From positions 1 through 34,104 of the forward strand of contig JAJKHX010000199.1 in NCBI GenBank assembly GCA_021154785.1: 34,104 nucleotides of DNA, in the 5' to 3' direction. A program made the position numbers and the translations under genes. The stretch is from Nocardiopsis sp. (GTDB lineage Bacteria; Actinomycetota; Actinomycetes; Streptosporangiales; Streptosporangiaceae). Shown piece by piece: positions 1 to 7,732 of this stretch. The notes under the pieces are model-generated. The model was not told the DNA's origin. It ran no database searches and worked only from the letters and a program-made list of their open reading frames with translations. Positions within the stretch are counted from its first letter, which is position 1, and each line of letters starts with the position of its first letter.

Positions 1-339
1 AACGTAACGGGCGACGTCAGCACGCTGTCCCGCAAGATCGATGTCCTCCGCCGCCACTGCGCCGAGGTCGGCCGCGACCCAGCCGAGGTCAGCGTGACCT
101 GGATGACCCCGCTGATCCTCACCACCTCCGCCCAGAACACCGCCGAGGTACACGAGATGCTGGCGGCTAGCGCCTCTCCCGAGGAGACCGCCGGATTCAC
201 CGTCGGCCAGCCCCACGAGATTCCCGACCTGGTCGCGGGTCACATCGAGGCCGGCGCCGACGAAGTGATCTTCAGCTTCCCCTTCGCCGACACCGCCGGG
301 ATGACCGCGCTGGCGAAGGCGTTCGGCCTGGGCGGCTGA
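1..339 (+). CDS. LLM-class F420-dependent oxidoreductase, C-terminal part
   Basis: This is an open frame running from the window edge to a TGA; the gene starts outside the window. The visible 112 residues include KIDVLRRHCAEVGRDPAEV, typical of the last third of luciferase-like monooxygenases that use F420 or FMN. They also contain GADEVIFSFPFAD, the last beta strand region of the TIM barrel. Family members are cytosolic TIM-barrel oxidoreductases acting on varied substrates, and no substrate can be inferred here. The reported ATG at 94 is internal, because the family pattern continues upstream of it. Family assignment is fairly secure; the cofactor is inferred from the subfamily being common in actinomycetes. 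Confidence 0.8.
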   Translation, partial: NVTGDVSTLSRKIDVLRRHCAEVGRDPAEVSVTWMTPLILTTSAQNTAEVHEMLAASASPEETAGFTVGQPHEIPDLVAGHIEAGADEVIFSFPFADTAGMTALAKAFGLGG

Positions 340-353
340 GCCGGGAGACCGTG

Positions 354-371
354 CTAGAGCGTGTTCTCTAG
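354..371. repeat. short inverted repeat CTAGAG-N6-CTCTAG
   Basis: A 6-bp perfect inverted repeat lies 15 bases after the stop of the oxidoreductase gene. It has no T-run. It could be a weak terminator or a mobile-element end. It lies in an intergenic stretch (340-580) where I see no gene. Confidence 0.3.
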
Positions 372-472
372 ATCATTAAACAGGCCTTGCGGGTTATCAA
401 CCGGCCCTATCGTCTTGTCGGCACGGCTGCGACGCCACCATAGTCTCACCGATCCCCGCCGTACCATTTTGA

Positions 473-528
473 TTCAGTGGTTGTGACACCCTACCGAATA
501 GGGAGGGTAGAACGCCACAACCACTGAA
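473..528. repeat. 56-bp hairpin unit with 13-bp perfect inverted repeat
   Basis: TTCAGTGGTTGTG at 473-485 is exactly repeated in reverse complement at 516-528. The 30-base centre holds a second nested repeat, CTACC (491-495) with GGTAG (506-510). The local base composition is lower in GC than the flanking genes. The structure resembles a tiny non-autonomous element or fused ends of an insertion sequence. A Rho-independent terminator is less likely because no T-run follows either arm. Confidence 0.55.
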
Positions 529-628
529 TTTCAGCGACATCTGAGGGCATACGCGACGCGCCTTAGCCGTTCGCGCCGCTAGGGCCCGTCCCGTAGATCT
601 TGATCATCGTTCCGGTTGAGCTGTCCTT

Positions 629-1162
629 GTGGATGAGGACCGGTTAAGGCGTCATGACCTCACCGGTGAGGAGCGGGCGCGGCTGGAGCCGTTGCTGCCC
701 GCTCATCCGCGGCCGGGGCGCCGGCGGGATGATCACCGGCTGGTGATCAGCGGGATCTTCTTCCGGACCTGGACCGGGTGCCCGTTGCGGGACCTGCCCG
801 GGCACTTCGGGAACTGGAAGACCATCTATAACCGGCATCGCCGCTGGTCAGCGGACGGGACTGGGGAGATGATCCTGGACCGGCTGCGGGCCGGGTGCGA
901 CGAGGCCGAAGGCACGGAGCGGACGGTCGCGGCCGGTGCCGCGGTGGTGCGGGCGCACCAGCACGCGGCCGGGGCGCGGCGCGCCCCGGCCGGCGTGGAT
1001 CCGGCCCGGCTGGCGTGGATCCGGCCCGGCTGCGCCGGCGGTGCTGAGCACCCCGCTGCGCCTGCGCGGGACCGGGGAGTTACGCAGCCGGGAGACCCTG
1101 GGCCGGTCCCGGGGCGGACTGGCCGGCAAGATTCACCTGCTGGCCGATTCGGGATGCCGGTT
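629..1162 (+). pseudogene. IS5-family transposase, frameshifted and truncated
   Basis: The first roughly 120 residues, read from the start at 629, match the N-terminal DUF4096-type region of IS5/IS427 transposases: RARLEPLLPAHPRPGRRR, then SGIFFRTWTGCPLRDLP, then WKTIYNRHRRWS and VVRAHQHAAGAR. The continuing motif LGRSRGGLAGKIHLLADSG lies in a different frame (the ORF at 936). After that the similarity ends, so the catalytic C-terminal DDE residues are lost. Some IS5 relatives use programmed frameshifting, but the missing 3' half makes this copy inactive. The ORF track's 410-aa call is therefore only real over its first quarter. Confidence 0.8.
992..1031. repeat. exact 20-bp tandem duplication inside the transposase
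   Basis: GGCGTGGATCCGGCCCGGCT occurs twice head to tail (992-1011 and 1012-1031). Twenty is not a multiple of three, so the duplication changes the frame relation between the N-terminal and middle parts of the transposase. It lies between the two recognisable transposase segments. Confidence 0.85.
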
Positions 1163-1467
1163 GATGCCGGCCGTCAGCGGGTCCTCACCGGGCTGCCAGG
1201 TGGGCCGGGTCAACCGGATCGGCTTGCGCCGGTCGATCTCCCGCAAGACCGGCATGACGATGGCGTCGAACCCGACCGGGCCGTACTTCTGGCGCATGGC
1301 CCGGAGCACGCCCTGGCCGCTTGCTTCGCCGACGAGTTCGTCCAGCAGGCGGTAGCCGATGTCCTCCCCTTCGACCAGGCGGTCATAGGCCGCCTGCGCG
1401 AGCTCGGCGACCGCCGGGTAGGCGGCGGACTCGCGAGGAACATCAGCGTCGCGTCCTTGAGGTCCAT
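1133..1467 (-). pseudogene. frameshifted, IS-truncated seventh gene of the protease-kinase operon
   Basis: An ATG 11 bases after the Trypco1 stop begins MDLKDATLMFLA. After about a dozen codons the plausible protein continues in another frame as ESAAYPAVAELAQAAYDRLVEGED, then IGYRLLDELVGEASGQ, then MRQKYGPVGFDAIVMPVLREIDRRKP, up to PTWQPGEDPLTAG. That frame has protein-like composition and no stop until it has crossed into the antisense of the transposase remnant, ending INRHPESASR. The gene therefore seems to carry one frameshift and to have lost its 3' end to the IS insertion. I do not recognise the family. Its position says it was co-transcribed with the system upstream. The ORF track lists only the shifted frame (1210-1533). 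Confidence 0.55.
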
Positions 1468-1477
1468 GAGCGCCAGC

Positions 1478-1843
1478 CTAGGCGTCGTCGGGCGGCTTTT
1501 CCCCCGGTCCGCGGGCATCGGACCCGCCCGCATCGGGCCCGTGCCAGCGGAGCTTGACGTCGAGGTGGGCGCCGGCGTTGGCCGACGCGATGACGCCGCC
1601 GAGCTTGCCGTCGAGCGTGACGCCGAAGCAGAGCTCGATCTCCTCCGGACGCCGGGCCATCGCGCGGAAGCCGTCGATCATCTGCTCGGCCGCGGCGGTC
1701 ACCGGTCCCAGCGCTTCGCGCAGGGTCTTCTCCGCGGCTTCCAGCCGGTCGCCGAGGCCGACGGCGCCGCTGCCGGCCCGGGGCGGCGACGCGACCGCGA
1801 CGGTCGTCCCGTCGTCCAGGACGAATTCGATGGCATCGGTCAT
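1478..1843 (-). CDS. Trypco1 / CU044_2847-type small protein
   Basis: A 121-residue protein starting MTDAIEFVLDDGTTVAVAS. It has an amphipathic middle (GDRLEAAEKTLREALGPVTAAAEQMIDGFRAM) and then PEEIELCFGVTLDGKLGGVIASANAGAHLDVKLRW. The pattern of an N-terminal strand pair, a helix and a closing strand pair ending in a V-K-L-x-W motif is that of the Trypco1 domain, named for co-occurrence with trypsin-like proteases. The molecular role is unknown; it is thought to be an adaptor or substrate in protease-centred signalling or conflict systems. A GAAGGAG ribosome site lies 7 bases before the ATG. The gene sits 25 bases after the solute-binding protein and in the same operon as a trypsin-like protease, which fits the family name. 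Confidence 0.75.
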   Translation of the reverse strand: MTDAIEFVLDDGTTVAVASPPRAGSGAVGLGDRLEAAEKTLREALGPVTAAAEQMIDGFRAMARRPEEIELCFGVTLDGKLGGVIASANAGAHLDVKLRWHGPDAGGSDARGPGEKPPDDA

Positions 1844-1868
1844 GGGGCTCCTTCGCCATAGCTGGTTC

Positions 1869-3119
1869 TCACGGTTGGACGCAGGCGAGCTTCGCCCCCG
1901 GGGACGAGCCGGCTCCTCGCTGGGTCTTCTGCAGGCCGGCCAGCAGCGTCAGGAGGGTGCCGTGCTTGTTGATGTACCGCAGAGCGGCTTGCTGGAACGC
2001 GGTGGACATGTCAGGGACCATCATGTCCCCGGCGTCGAAGCACAGCGCGGTGCGGGCGGATGGCTGCAGCAGGGCTGCTATCCGCTGCTGCACCCCCGGC
2101 GGGTAGGCGGCGGGCGTTACCGCGCTGTCGGCGGAGAACGCGTGCCCGCCAGCCTGCCGCACCCACAGCTTCTGCGCCTCGTCGGAGGCGAGGTAGGTCA
2201 GGAACTTCCTGGCGTCCGGGTTACCGGTGAACAGGCCCATGAAATCGCCGGACACCATGACCGGGGCGGCCGAGCCGGAGACCGAGGGCAGCACGACGTA
2301 GCCGTAGCCGGCCGTCGACGTCAGCCCGGTGGCCGACAAGGCGCCGTGCTCGAGTTCGCACCGCCCGGCCCGCATCCCCGCCGCGGCCTGGTTGAACTGG
2401 GTGAACAGGGCGCCCTGGACGCCGCCGTCGACGGCGGCGCCGTAGCGCATCAGGGAGCCCCAGGCCTGCCAGGCGTCCTTAACCTCGGGTGACTGCCACG
2501 ACAGCTGGCCGCCCAGCCACTGCTCATAATCACCGGCCTGGTGCCGGGACAGCAGCAGGTCCGCCACCCAGTCGGCACCCGGCCACCCGGACGTCGGACC
2601 GGAGGCCAGCCCCAGGCACCAGGGGGTGCCGTGGCCGGAAAGGTTTTCCAGCGCCTTCCAGCTGACCGGAGGCGACGTCACGGCGGTCGTGTCGTACCAG
2701 ATCAGGCTTTTTACATCAGCCTTGACCGGGACCGCGTAGACGGTGCCCGTCCCCGACTCGGCGAGGCCGCGCCACGGCTGGTCGTAGCGGCTCAGGTCGA
2801 CGGCGACCGGCCGGAGGTGGCGCTCCGCCTCGTATTGCTCGACCGCGCCCGGGTTGGGCAGGTCCACCAGATCCGGCGGATTGCCGGCCGACAGGTCGGC
2901 GTCGAGTTGCTGGGCGACCGCCCGCGTGACCTCCGGACGGACCTGGATGCCGGTCTCGTGCTCGAACGTTTTCATGACCGCGGCGAAGGCCCGGTATTCC
3001 CCGGTGTTCACGGACCAGGGCACCATGATCGTGACCGCCTGGCTCTGGGCGGCACCGCCGCACGCGGCGCCCATCGCGCCCAGGCCCAGGGCCAGCACCA
3101 GCGCTAGCGCGGTCCTCAT
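1869..3119 (-). CDS. extracellular solute-binding lipoprotein (family 1 type), orphan
   Basis: A 416-residue protein whose ATG overlaps the previous gene's TGA (ATGA). MRTALALVLALGLGAMGAAC is a signal peptide, with Cys20 as the probable lipidated residue; the GAAC lipobox is slightly atypical. The mature part begins VTIMVPWSVNTGEYRAFAAV and has FEHETGIQVRP, NPPDLVDLPNPG, YAVPVKADVKSLIWYD and a late FLTYLASDEAQKLWVRQAGG. This is the fold signature of sugar-type periplasmic binding proteins. No permease or ATPase gene is nearby, so transport is unlikely. The gene follows a GlnX-like membrane protein and a PknG-like kinase, so by analogy with mycobacterial GlnH it probably presents a ligand to the membrane sensor. 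GlnH itself belongs to a different binding-protein class, so the ligand cannot be named. The ORF track start at 4382 is a read-through extension. Confidence 0.85.
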   Translation of the reverse strand: MRTALALVLALGLGAMGAACGGAAQSQAVTIMVPWSVNTGEYRAFAAVMKTFEHETGIQVRPEVTRAVAQQLDADLSAGNPPDLVDLPNPGAVEQYEAERHLRPVAVDLSRYDQPWRGLAESGTGTVYAVPVKADVKSLIWYDTTAVTSPPVSWKALENLSGHGTPWCLGLASGPTSGWPGADWVADLLLSRHQAGDYEQWLGGQLSWQSPEVKDAWQAWGSLMRYGAAVDGGVQGALFTQFNQAAAGMRAGRCELEHGALSATGLTSTAGYGYVVLPSVSGSAAPVMVSGDFMGLFTGNPDARKFLTYLASDEAQKLWVRQAGGHAFSADSAVTPAAYPPGVQQRIAALLQPSARTALCFDAGDMMVPDMSTAFQQAALRYINKHGTLLTLLAGLQKTQRGAGSSPGAKLACVQP

Positions 3120-4075
3120 GCGGGCTTGAACTGGTACTCGGCAAGCCGCGGGCGGTACGCCAGATAGGCCAGCACGGCGGCGGCGGAAAGCACCAGCAAC
3201 GCGCCGGTCAGCGTCACCGGGTGCCCGGCCCACTGGGTCACCGGGTGCGCGGCTCGCTGGTCCGTGGCGATTTGCCGCTGGTCGTTCCAGTTGAGGAAGC
3301 CTACGGCGATCATGGTGGCCGCGGTGACCAGCAGCGAGCCCCAGAGCCACGGGCCGGCCTGACGCCGGAAGTGGCGCGCCAGCACGTGCGCCGTCGCCCC
3401 CGCGAGAAGCAGCAGGGCGATGACCGGCGCCAACAGCACCCACCAGAACGTCCCCGGATCGAGCGGCCATGCGTGGCGCTGGGCATTCAGCGCGTCGTGT
3501 TCGATCGTCTTCAGGTAGCCGAGCGCCGACAGCAGTTCGCCCTGGCCACCCGGCTGGCCGTCGCCGCCCGACGCGACCCGCTCGCCGGCTGGGCCCAGGT
3601 AGCCTCCGGCGCTGTAGTCCCCGATAGCGGTCTGGCTCAGCCCCAGGTAGACCCCGAACTGCCCCTGGACGAACTGGAGCTGGCTCGTTCCCGCCGTGCC
3701 CGCTGCGTTGTCCGCGGCGGCGAGGGTCAGGTACTGCTCCACCTGGGTGACCTGGGTCACGTAAGCCTTCCCGATACCGGTCAGCGTGACGTCCTCGGTC
3801 GCGGACGTGTGGCTCAGCGCCGTGCCGGCCGCCTGCACGGCCACGGCCGCCTTCCCGATGTAGCCGATTCCCTGCTCGGTCCGCCGGGCGGCGCTGATGT
3901 CGTGGCCGGCCTGGATGGCGACCCACACGTACAGCAGCGCGGCGGCCGCCACGGTGACCAGCATCCCGTTCCTCAGCCAGCGCAGGACCCGGACGGGATG
4001 AGCCGTGCGGAGCTGGTGGTACCGGCCCGCCAGGACCCGCACCACCGGGTACGGCAGCGCCGCGAGACCGGTCAT
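3116..4075 (-). CDS. GlnX-like four-helix membrane sensor
   Basis: A 319-residue protein starting at the ATG that overlaps the VWA gene's TGA. Predicted membrane segments are at about 36-56 (GMLVTVAAAALLYVWVAIQAG), 210-232 (FWWVLLAPVIALLLLAGATAH), 243-262 and 287-307. Between the first and second lies an extracytoplasmic region of about 150 residues rich in Ala, Gln and Thr (ISAARRTEQGIGYIGKAA, YVTQVTQVEQYLTLAAADNAAGT), likely a helical sensor bundle. This topology and the place between a solute-binding lipoprotein and a PknG-like kinase match mycobacterial GlnX, which relays the state of GlnH to PknG. Sequence similarity to GlnX itself was not tested, so the name is by topology and context. 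Confidence 0.7.
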   Translation of the reverse strand: MTGLAALPYPVVRVLAGRYHQLRTAHPVRVLRWLRNGMLVTVAAAALLYVWVAIQAGHDISAARRTEQGIGYIGKAAVAVQAAGTALSHTSATEDVTLTGIGKAYVTQVTQVEQYLTLAAADNAAGTAGTSQLQFVQGQFGVYLGLSQTAIGDYSAGGYLGPAGERVASGGDGQPGGQGELLSALGYLKTIEHDALNAQRHAWPLDPGTFWWVLLAPVIALLLLAGATAHVLARHFRRQAGPWLWGSLLVTAATMIAVGFLNWNDQRQIATDQRAAHPVTQWAGHPVTLTGALLVLSAAAVLAYLAYRPRLAEYQFKPA

Positions 4076-5589
4076 GACGGGACTCCGCCGTCGAACGGCG
4101 CCCCGCAGGCTTCGCAGAACCTGAGGTGCGCGGCCCGGGTCGTGGCACCGCACCGGGAACAGGCGCGGCCCGCGACCGCCGGCGGGGCCAGCGAACGGCC
4201 CAGCGAATGGCCCGGTGCCCGCGTCCCGTTCTCGCCGACCGTGCCAGTACCCGCGAAGGCGGTCTTGGTCGAATCCAGGCCGAGCCGCTGCATCTCGCCG
4301 GGCGTGACATCGGGGCGCAGCCGGGCGTGGCCGTCCGGGCCGGTGACGGCGACACCCTCGAGCAGCGGCAGCCGCCCGTCACGCACCTCGCGCGCCAGCC
4401 GGATGGCCAGGTCCAGCTCGTCGTCCGCGTCCGCCGCCCGCCCGTTCAGCCAGGCGTCGGCGCACGCCTGCATGGCCAGGCTGAGCTCACGCTCCTTCTC
4501 GACCCGGGTCAGGCTCTCCGGCACCACGGTCCGGAAGTCGGGGGTGGCGTGCCGGCGGACGACCAGCGCCGCGGAGGCGCGCCGCTCGCGGGTGCCGTCG
4601 GCGATCTCGGCGAGGAGCTCGACCCGGGCCGCCCGTACGTCATCCTCGACCGGCAGCGCGGCCGGATCGAACTGCAGCGATAGCTGGTAACGCCTGGTCT
4701 GCTGCTCCCAGGGGCCGAGCGGCACGTCGACGGCCATGCCGTCAGGGGCCGCGCTGTCAAGGGCCGCGCCGTCAGCCGGCCGCTGGTGCCGGGTCAGGTC
4801 CACCCGAACGGGGTAGGTCTGCGCGATAGCGCTGATCCGGAAGCTGCCCCGGGGCTGGATCCGCAGGTACGCCCGGGGCACGACCAGGCGTTGTACCCGG
4901 TGCATGAGCTGGGTGAAGTCCTCGGCGAGGTCGGCGATGCGCAGCACCGCGGTGGCGTCGCCGTGCAGCATTTCCGCGATGTGCCGCAGCTCGGCGTGGT
5001 GCCAGTCGCCGCCGACGCCGCGGACGTCGCAGACGAACCGGTCGGCGCAGGCACTCAGCGCGGCGTCGAGCGCCGCGGGCGTCTCGTGCTCGTTCTTCCC
5101 GTCGGTGTACAGCACCGCGTGGCGGACGAAGCCCGCGGCTGGCGCGGCCGCGAAGAGCTCGCCGGCGGCCGCCAGCCACCGGCCGATCTCCGTCCCGCCC
5201 TCCGGCCGCAGGCTCATCACCTGGCGCTTGGCCGCCGCCCGGGTCCCGGCGTCGATCACGGCAAGCCCTCCGGCGGCCGGGAAAACGGGCTCGGCCGTGC
5301 GGTTTCCCGCGATGATCCCGAGGAGCACCCCGTCCGGGAGGGCGTCGATGGCGGCACACGCTGCGCGGTGCGCCTCGTGGATCTTGTTCGCGCCCATCAT
5401 GGACCGGGACCGGTCCATGATGAGGACCTCCACGGCCGCCGCCGCGGGCGCGGCCGCCCCGGCCGGGTGCGCCGTGACCGTGATGAGCGCCTCGGCGCGG
5501 AACACGTCGGCGCCGAGATCACGGGTCGCGTCGATCTCGATCGTGAAGTCCAGGCCGGGTGCCGCTCCGCCATTCACCGGCGCCGTCAT
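4072..5589 (-). CDS. VWA-domain protein with C-terminal zinc ribbon
   Basis: The chosen ATG at 5589 gives 505 residues; the track's TTG at 5631 would add 14 residues of unlikely sequence. A VWA domain spans about 52-240 with a complete metal site: D59-R-S61-R-S63, T133 in GGTE and D163 in YTDGK. A beta-rich middle (YLRIQPRGSFRISAIAQ, YQLSLQFD) is followed by a helical part (ERELSLAMQACADAWLNG). The C-terminus is a zinc ribbon, CSRC at 477-480 and CEAC at 492-495. No signal peptide or membrane segment is seen, so it is probably cytosolic. VWA proteins of this kind bind partners through Mg2+ and often act as scaffolds beside kinases or AAA ATPases. It is ATGA-coupled to the membrane sensor gene and likely bridges kinase and sensor (inference). 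Confidence 0.85.
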   Translation of the reverse strand: MTAPVNGGAAPGLDFTIEIDATRDLGADVFRAEALITVTAHPAGAAAPAAAAVEVLIMDRSRSMMGANKIHEAHRAACAAIDALPDGVLLGIIAGNRTAEPVFPAAGGLAVIDAGTRAAAKRQVMSLRPEGGTEIGRWLAAAGELFAAAPAAGFVRHAVLYTDGKNEHETPAALDAALSACADRFVCDVRGVGGDWHHAELRHIAEMLHGDATAVLRIADLAEDFTQLMHRVQRLVVPRAYLRIQPRGSFRISAIAQTYPVRVDLTRHQRPADGAALDSAAPDGMAVDVPLGPWEQQTRRYQLSLQFDPAALPVEDDVRAARVELLAEIADGTRERRASAALVVRRHATPDFRTVVPESLTRVEKERELSLAMQACADAWLNGRAADADDELDLAIRLAREVRDGRLPLLEGVAVTGPDGHARLRPDVTPGEMQRLGLDSTKTAFAGTGTVGENGTRAPGHSLGRSLAPPAVAGRACSRCGATTRAAHLRFCEACGAPFDGGVPS

Positions 5590-5653
5590 CCCCTCGAATG
5601 CGTGCCACAGTCGCTGGCTAACAAAAACCAAACCAAATGACCAGAAAGGCAGC

Positions 5654-7732
5654 TTACGTGCTCACCGCGACCCGGTCACGCCTTCGCCGCAACCCCCGCT
5701 GCCACCACCATTCGACCGGCGGCCGCAGGTTATGCGCCAGATCGACCAGAGCGAAGAAGTCTGCCCTGGTAACGGCGAAGTTCGCCAGTTCCGGCAGCAT
5801 CTCCGCGAGGGCGAGCCAGTCACCGTCGACCCAGGACATCCCGTACCGGATCTCGGTCCGCAGCGCGATCCGCACCCCGGCGCCGATCCTGAGCTCATCG
5901 GTCAGCTTCCAGGCCCTCGCCAGGTCCGCGGAGTCAGGCACGCTGGATCCGCTGACCGCGGCGAGCAGCCGCACCACGGCGATCCGCGCCTCGGGCTCGA
6001 AGCGGAGTTCCCGCGCCTGGAGTTCACCCGCCAGCCGTTCGGCGGCGGCCACCGCCTCGGCCCGCCGCCCCGCCAGCAGGTGCGTCCGGGCCAGGCCGAA
6101 GGCGGCCGCGCCGAGCGCCGGCGCGGTGTCGGCCACCGCCTCGTAGCGCTGGCACGCCTCGGCCAGGTCGTCCCGGATCTCGGCGCAGAAGCCCAGCGCC
6201 AGCAACGGGATCAGCTCACCCGGCAGCGCGTCCCTGACCTCGGTGAAATGGCTCGCGGCCGGGCCCGCGGCGCCACGGCCGAGCGCGATCAGGCCGCTGT
6301 ACCAGGCCCGGATCCAGGACCATTCCGGCAGCCGCGTCTCGCCGAGGGCACCGTCCGCGTCGTCCAGTGCGCCTCGCCGCACGGCGGCGCGGCAGGCGAC
6401 CAGCTGGGCTTCGCAGTCGCGGGTCAGGGCGGGATCGTCGGGATCGGACAGCGGCGCGGGCAGCGCCCGGACCGCGTCGGCGGGCGCGGGTGCCTCGAAC
6501 GGCTCGGCCATCGTGAGCCTGCCGTCCGCGGTCACCCGGGCCGTGAGCCAGTCGGCCAGCGGACGCGGCGCGGCGAGCCCGCTGTGCCGCGGCTCGGTCA
6601 TCGTCCCGAACACCGCGGACGGCCGCGAGATCCGGCGCGGGGCCGGGGCGGCCGGCACGATCTGCCGGATCACGCCGCTGAGCTGTTCCGCGAACTGGCG
6701 GGCGGAGGTGAACCGGCGCTCCGGCTCGGTGGTGTCGGTGGCGCGGCTCAGCAACCGGTCCAGCGCGCGGATCCCCGGCGTGCCCAGGTCGCGCAGGTGC
6801 CGGCGGCACAGCACCTTGAGAGTCATGCCGAGGCAGAACAGGTCGAACCCGGCGGTGGGGGCCGTGTGCTCGCGGTCCGTTCGCGGCGGCGCGTAGGCCA
6901 CCGTGTAGCTGGTGACCGGACCCGGCCGGCCCAGCTTCCACACCGCCCCGAAGTCGATGAGCCGCACCCGGTCCCGCGGCCCGTCCGCGCCCCGCTCGCT
7001 GAACCGGATGATGTTCTCCGGCTTCACGTCGATGTGCAGCAGCCCCCGGGCATGCAGGTAGTCGAGCGCCTGGAGGATCTGGAGCCCGTGCGCCAGGATC
7101 ACCTCGATCCGGTCATCGGGCTGGACGGACAGCGGCGTGCCGTGGACGTACTCCAGCACGAGGTAGGGTCCTTCGGGCTCGTAGCCGTAGATCCGGACGA
7201 TGCTGTCGTGCCGGAGCCCGGCCAGCGCGTCGCGTTCCAGCCGCGCCGTCTCGGCCACCGCCTGGGTCAGGTCTTTCAGCACCACGTCGGTGCCGAGGTT
7301 GCGGTCGTACGCCAGCAGCGCCGCGCCGAAGGCGCCGGCGCCGAGCGTGCGCTTGATCTCGTACCGCCCGGCGATGACCCGCCCGGGGCGCGCGCCGCCG
7401 AAGTCGAACGGCTGGCCGCAGTTCGGGCAGAATCCGGTGACGCGCGCGGGCTCGTCGCCGTCAGCCCGCCCGACCGGCTCCTGGCACTGCCCGCAGAACC
7501 GGTTTTCCTCGGCCACGATCGTGCCGGTGCGCACCGGCTGCTCGCCGGTGACCGGCGGGACGGCACCGGACTCGACCAGGCTCAGCCCCCACCATGGTTC
7601 GGCCCGGACCAGTCCCGTGCGCCCGGCTCCGGGGGCAGGCGCCGGCCCGAGCGGCCGCCGGTCGCAGGCGGAGCAGAACCCCTGATCGTCGATCTCGCCC
7701 CGGCCGCAGTCGGGGCGGTCGCACCTAGCCAC
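5654..7732 (-). CDS. PknG-like Ser/Thr protein kinase with zinc ribbons and TPR-like tail
   Basis: The GTG at 7732 overlaps the protease stop (GTGGCTAG) and has GAGAAGGATC before it, giving 692 residues; the track start at 7873 lies inside the protease gene. N-terminal Cys pairs (C4, C9, C20, C23; then C80, C83, C102, C105) form two zinc ribbons in the place of the PknG rubredoxin. The kinase domain spans about 123-390: glycine loop GAGAFG at 131-136, Lys153 in VVLKDL, HIDVKPEN with Asp235, and DFG at 260-262. All catalytic residues are present. HID instead of HRD marks a non-RD kinase as in PknG. The C-terminal 250 residues are Ala-rich helices (AAASHFTEVRDALPGELIPLLALGF, CQRYEAVADTAPALGAAAFGLAR) resembling PknG TPRs. 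No membrane segment is present, so it is cytosolic and presumably coupled to the GlnX-like protein two genes downstream. Confidence 0.88.
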   Translation of the reverse strand: MARCDRPDCGRGEIDDQGFCSACDRRPLGPAPAPGAGRTGLVRAEPWWGLSLVESGAVPPVTGEQPVRTGTIVAEENRFCGQCQEPVGRADGDEPARVTGFCPNCGQPFDFGGARPGRVIAGRYEIKRTLGAGAFGAALLAYDRNLGTDVVLKDLTQAVAETARLERDALAGLRHDSIVRIYGYEPEGPYLVLEYVHGTPLSVQPDDRIEVILAHGLQILQALDYLHARGLLHIDVKPENIIRFSERGADGPRDRVRLIDFGAVWKLGRPGPVTSYTVAYAPPRTDREHTAPTAGFDLFCLGMTLKVLCRRHLRDLGTPGIRALDRLLSRATDTTEPERRFTSARQFAEQLSGVIRQIVPAAPAPRRISRPSAVFGTMTEPRHSGLAAPRPLADWLTARVTADGRLTMAEPFEAPAPADAVRALPAPLSDPDDPALTRDCEAQLVACRAAVRRGALDDADGALGETRLPEWSWIRAWYSGLIALGRGAAGPAASHFTEVRDALPGELIPLLALGFCAEIRDDLAEACQRYEAVADTAPALGAAAFGLARTHLLAGRRAEAVAAAERLAGELQARELRFEPEARIAVVRLLAAVSGSSVPDSADLARAWKLTDELRIGAGVRIALRTEIRYGMSWVDGDWLALAEMLPELANFAVTRADFFALVDLAHNLRPPVEWWWQRGLRRRRDRVAVST

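Larger units (their letters stand above)
581..1162 (+). mobile_element. IS5-family (IS427-like) element remnant
   Basis: The left boundary is placed at the AGGGCCCGTCCCGTAGATC sequence shortly before the transposase start, which looks like an IS5-group terminus. The right boundary is where transposase similarity stops, around the GCCGATTCGGGATGCCGG sequence. The right part of the transposase and the right terminal repeat are missing. The element abuts and probably truncated the last gene of the minus-strand operon (1133-1467). Neither end was verified against an intact copy. Confidence 0.6.

Noticed and set aside
629-1861. 410-aa ORF as one protein
   Set aside because: Only the first quarter matches a transposase; the rest is antisense to Trypco1 and the broken operon gene.
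1869-4382. 837-aa ORF as one large lipoprotein
   Set aside because: The first half is an out-of-frame shadow of the membrane protein gene; the signal peptide and ATGA overlap set the start at 3119.
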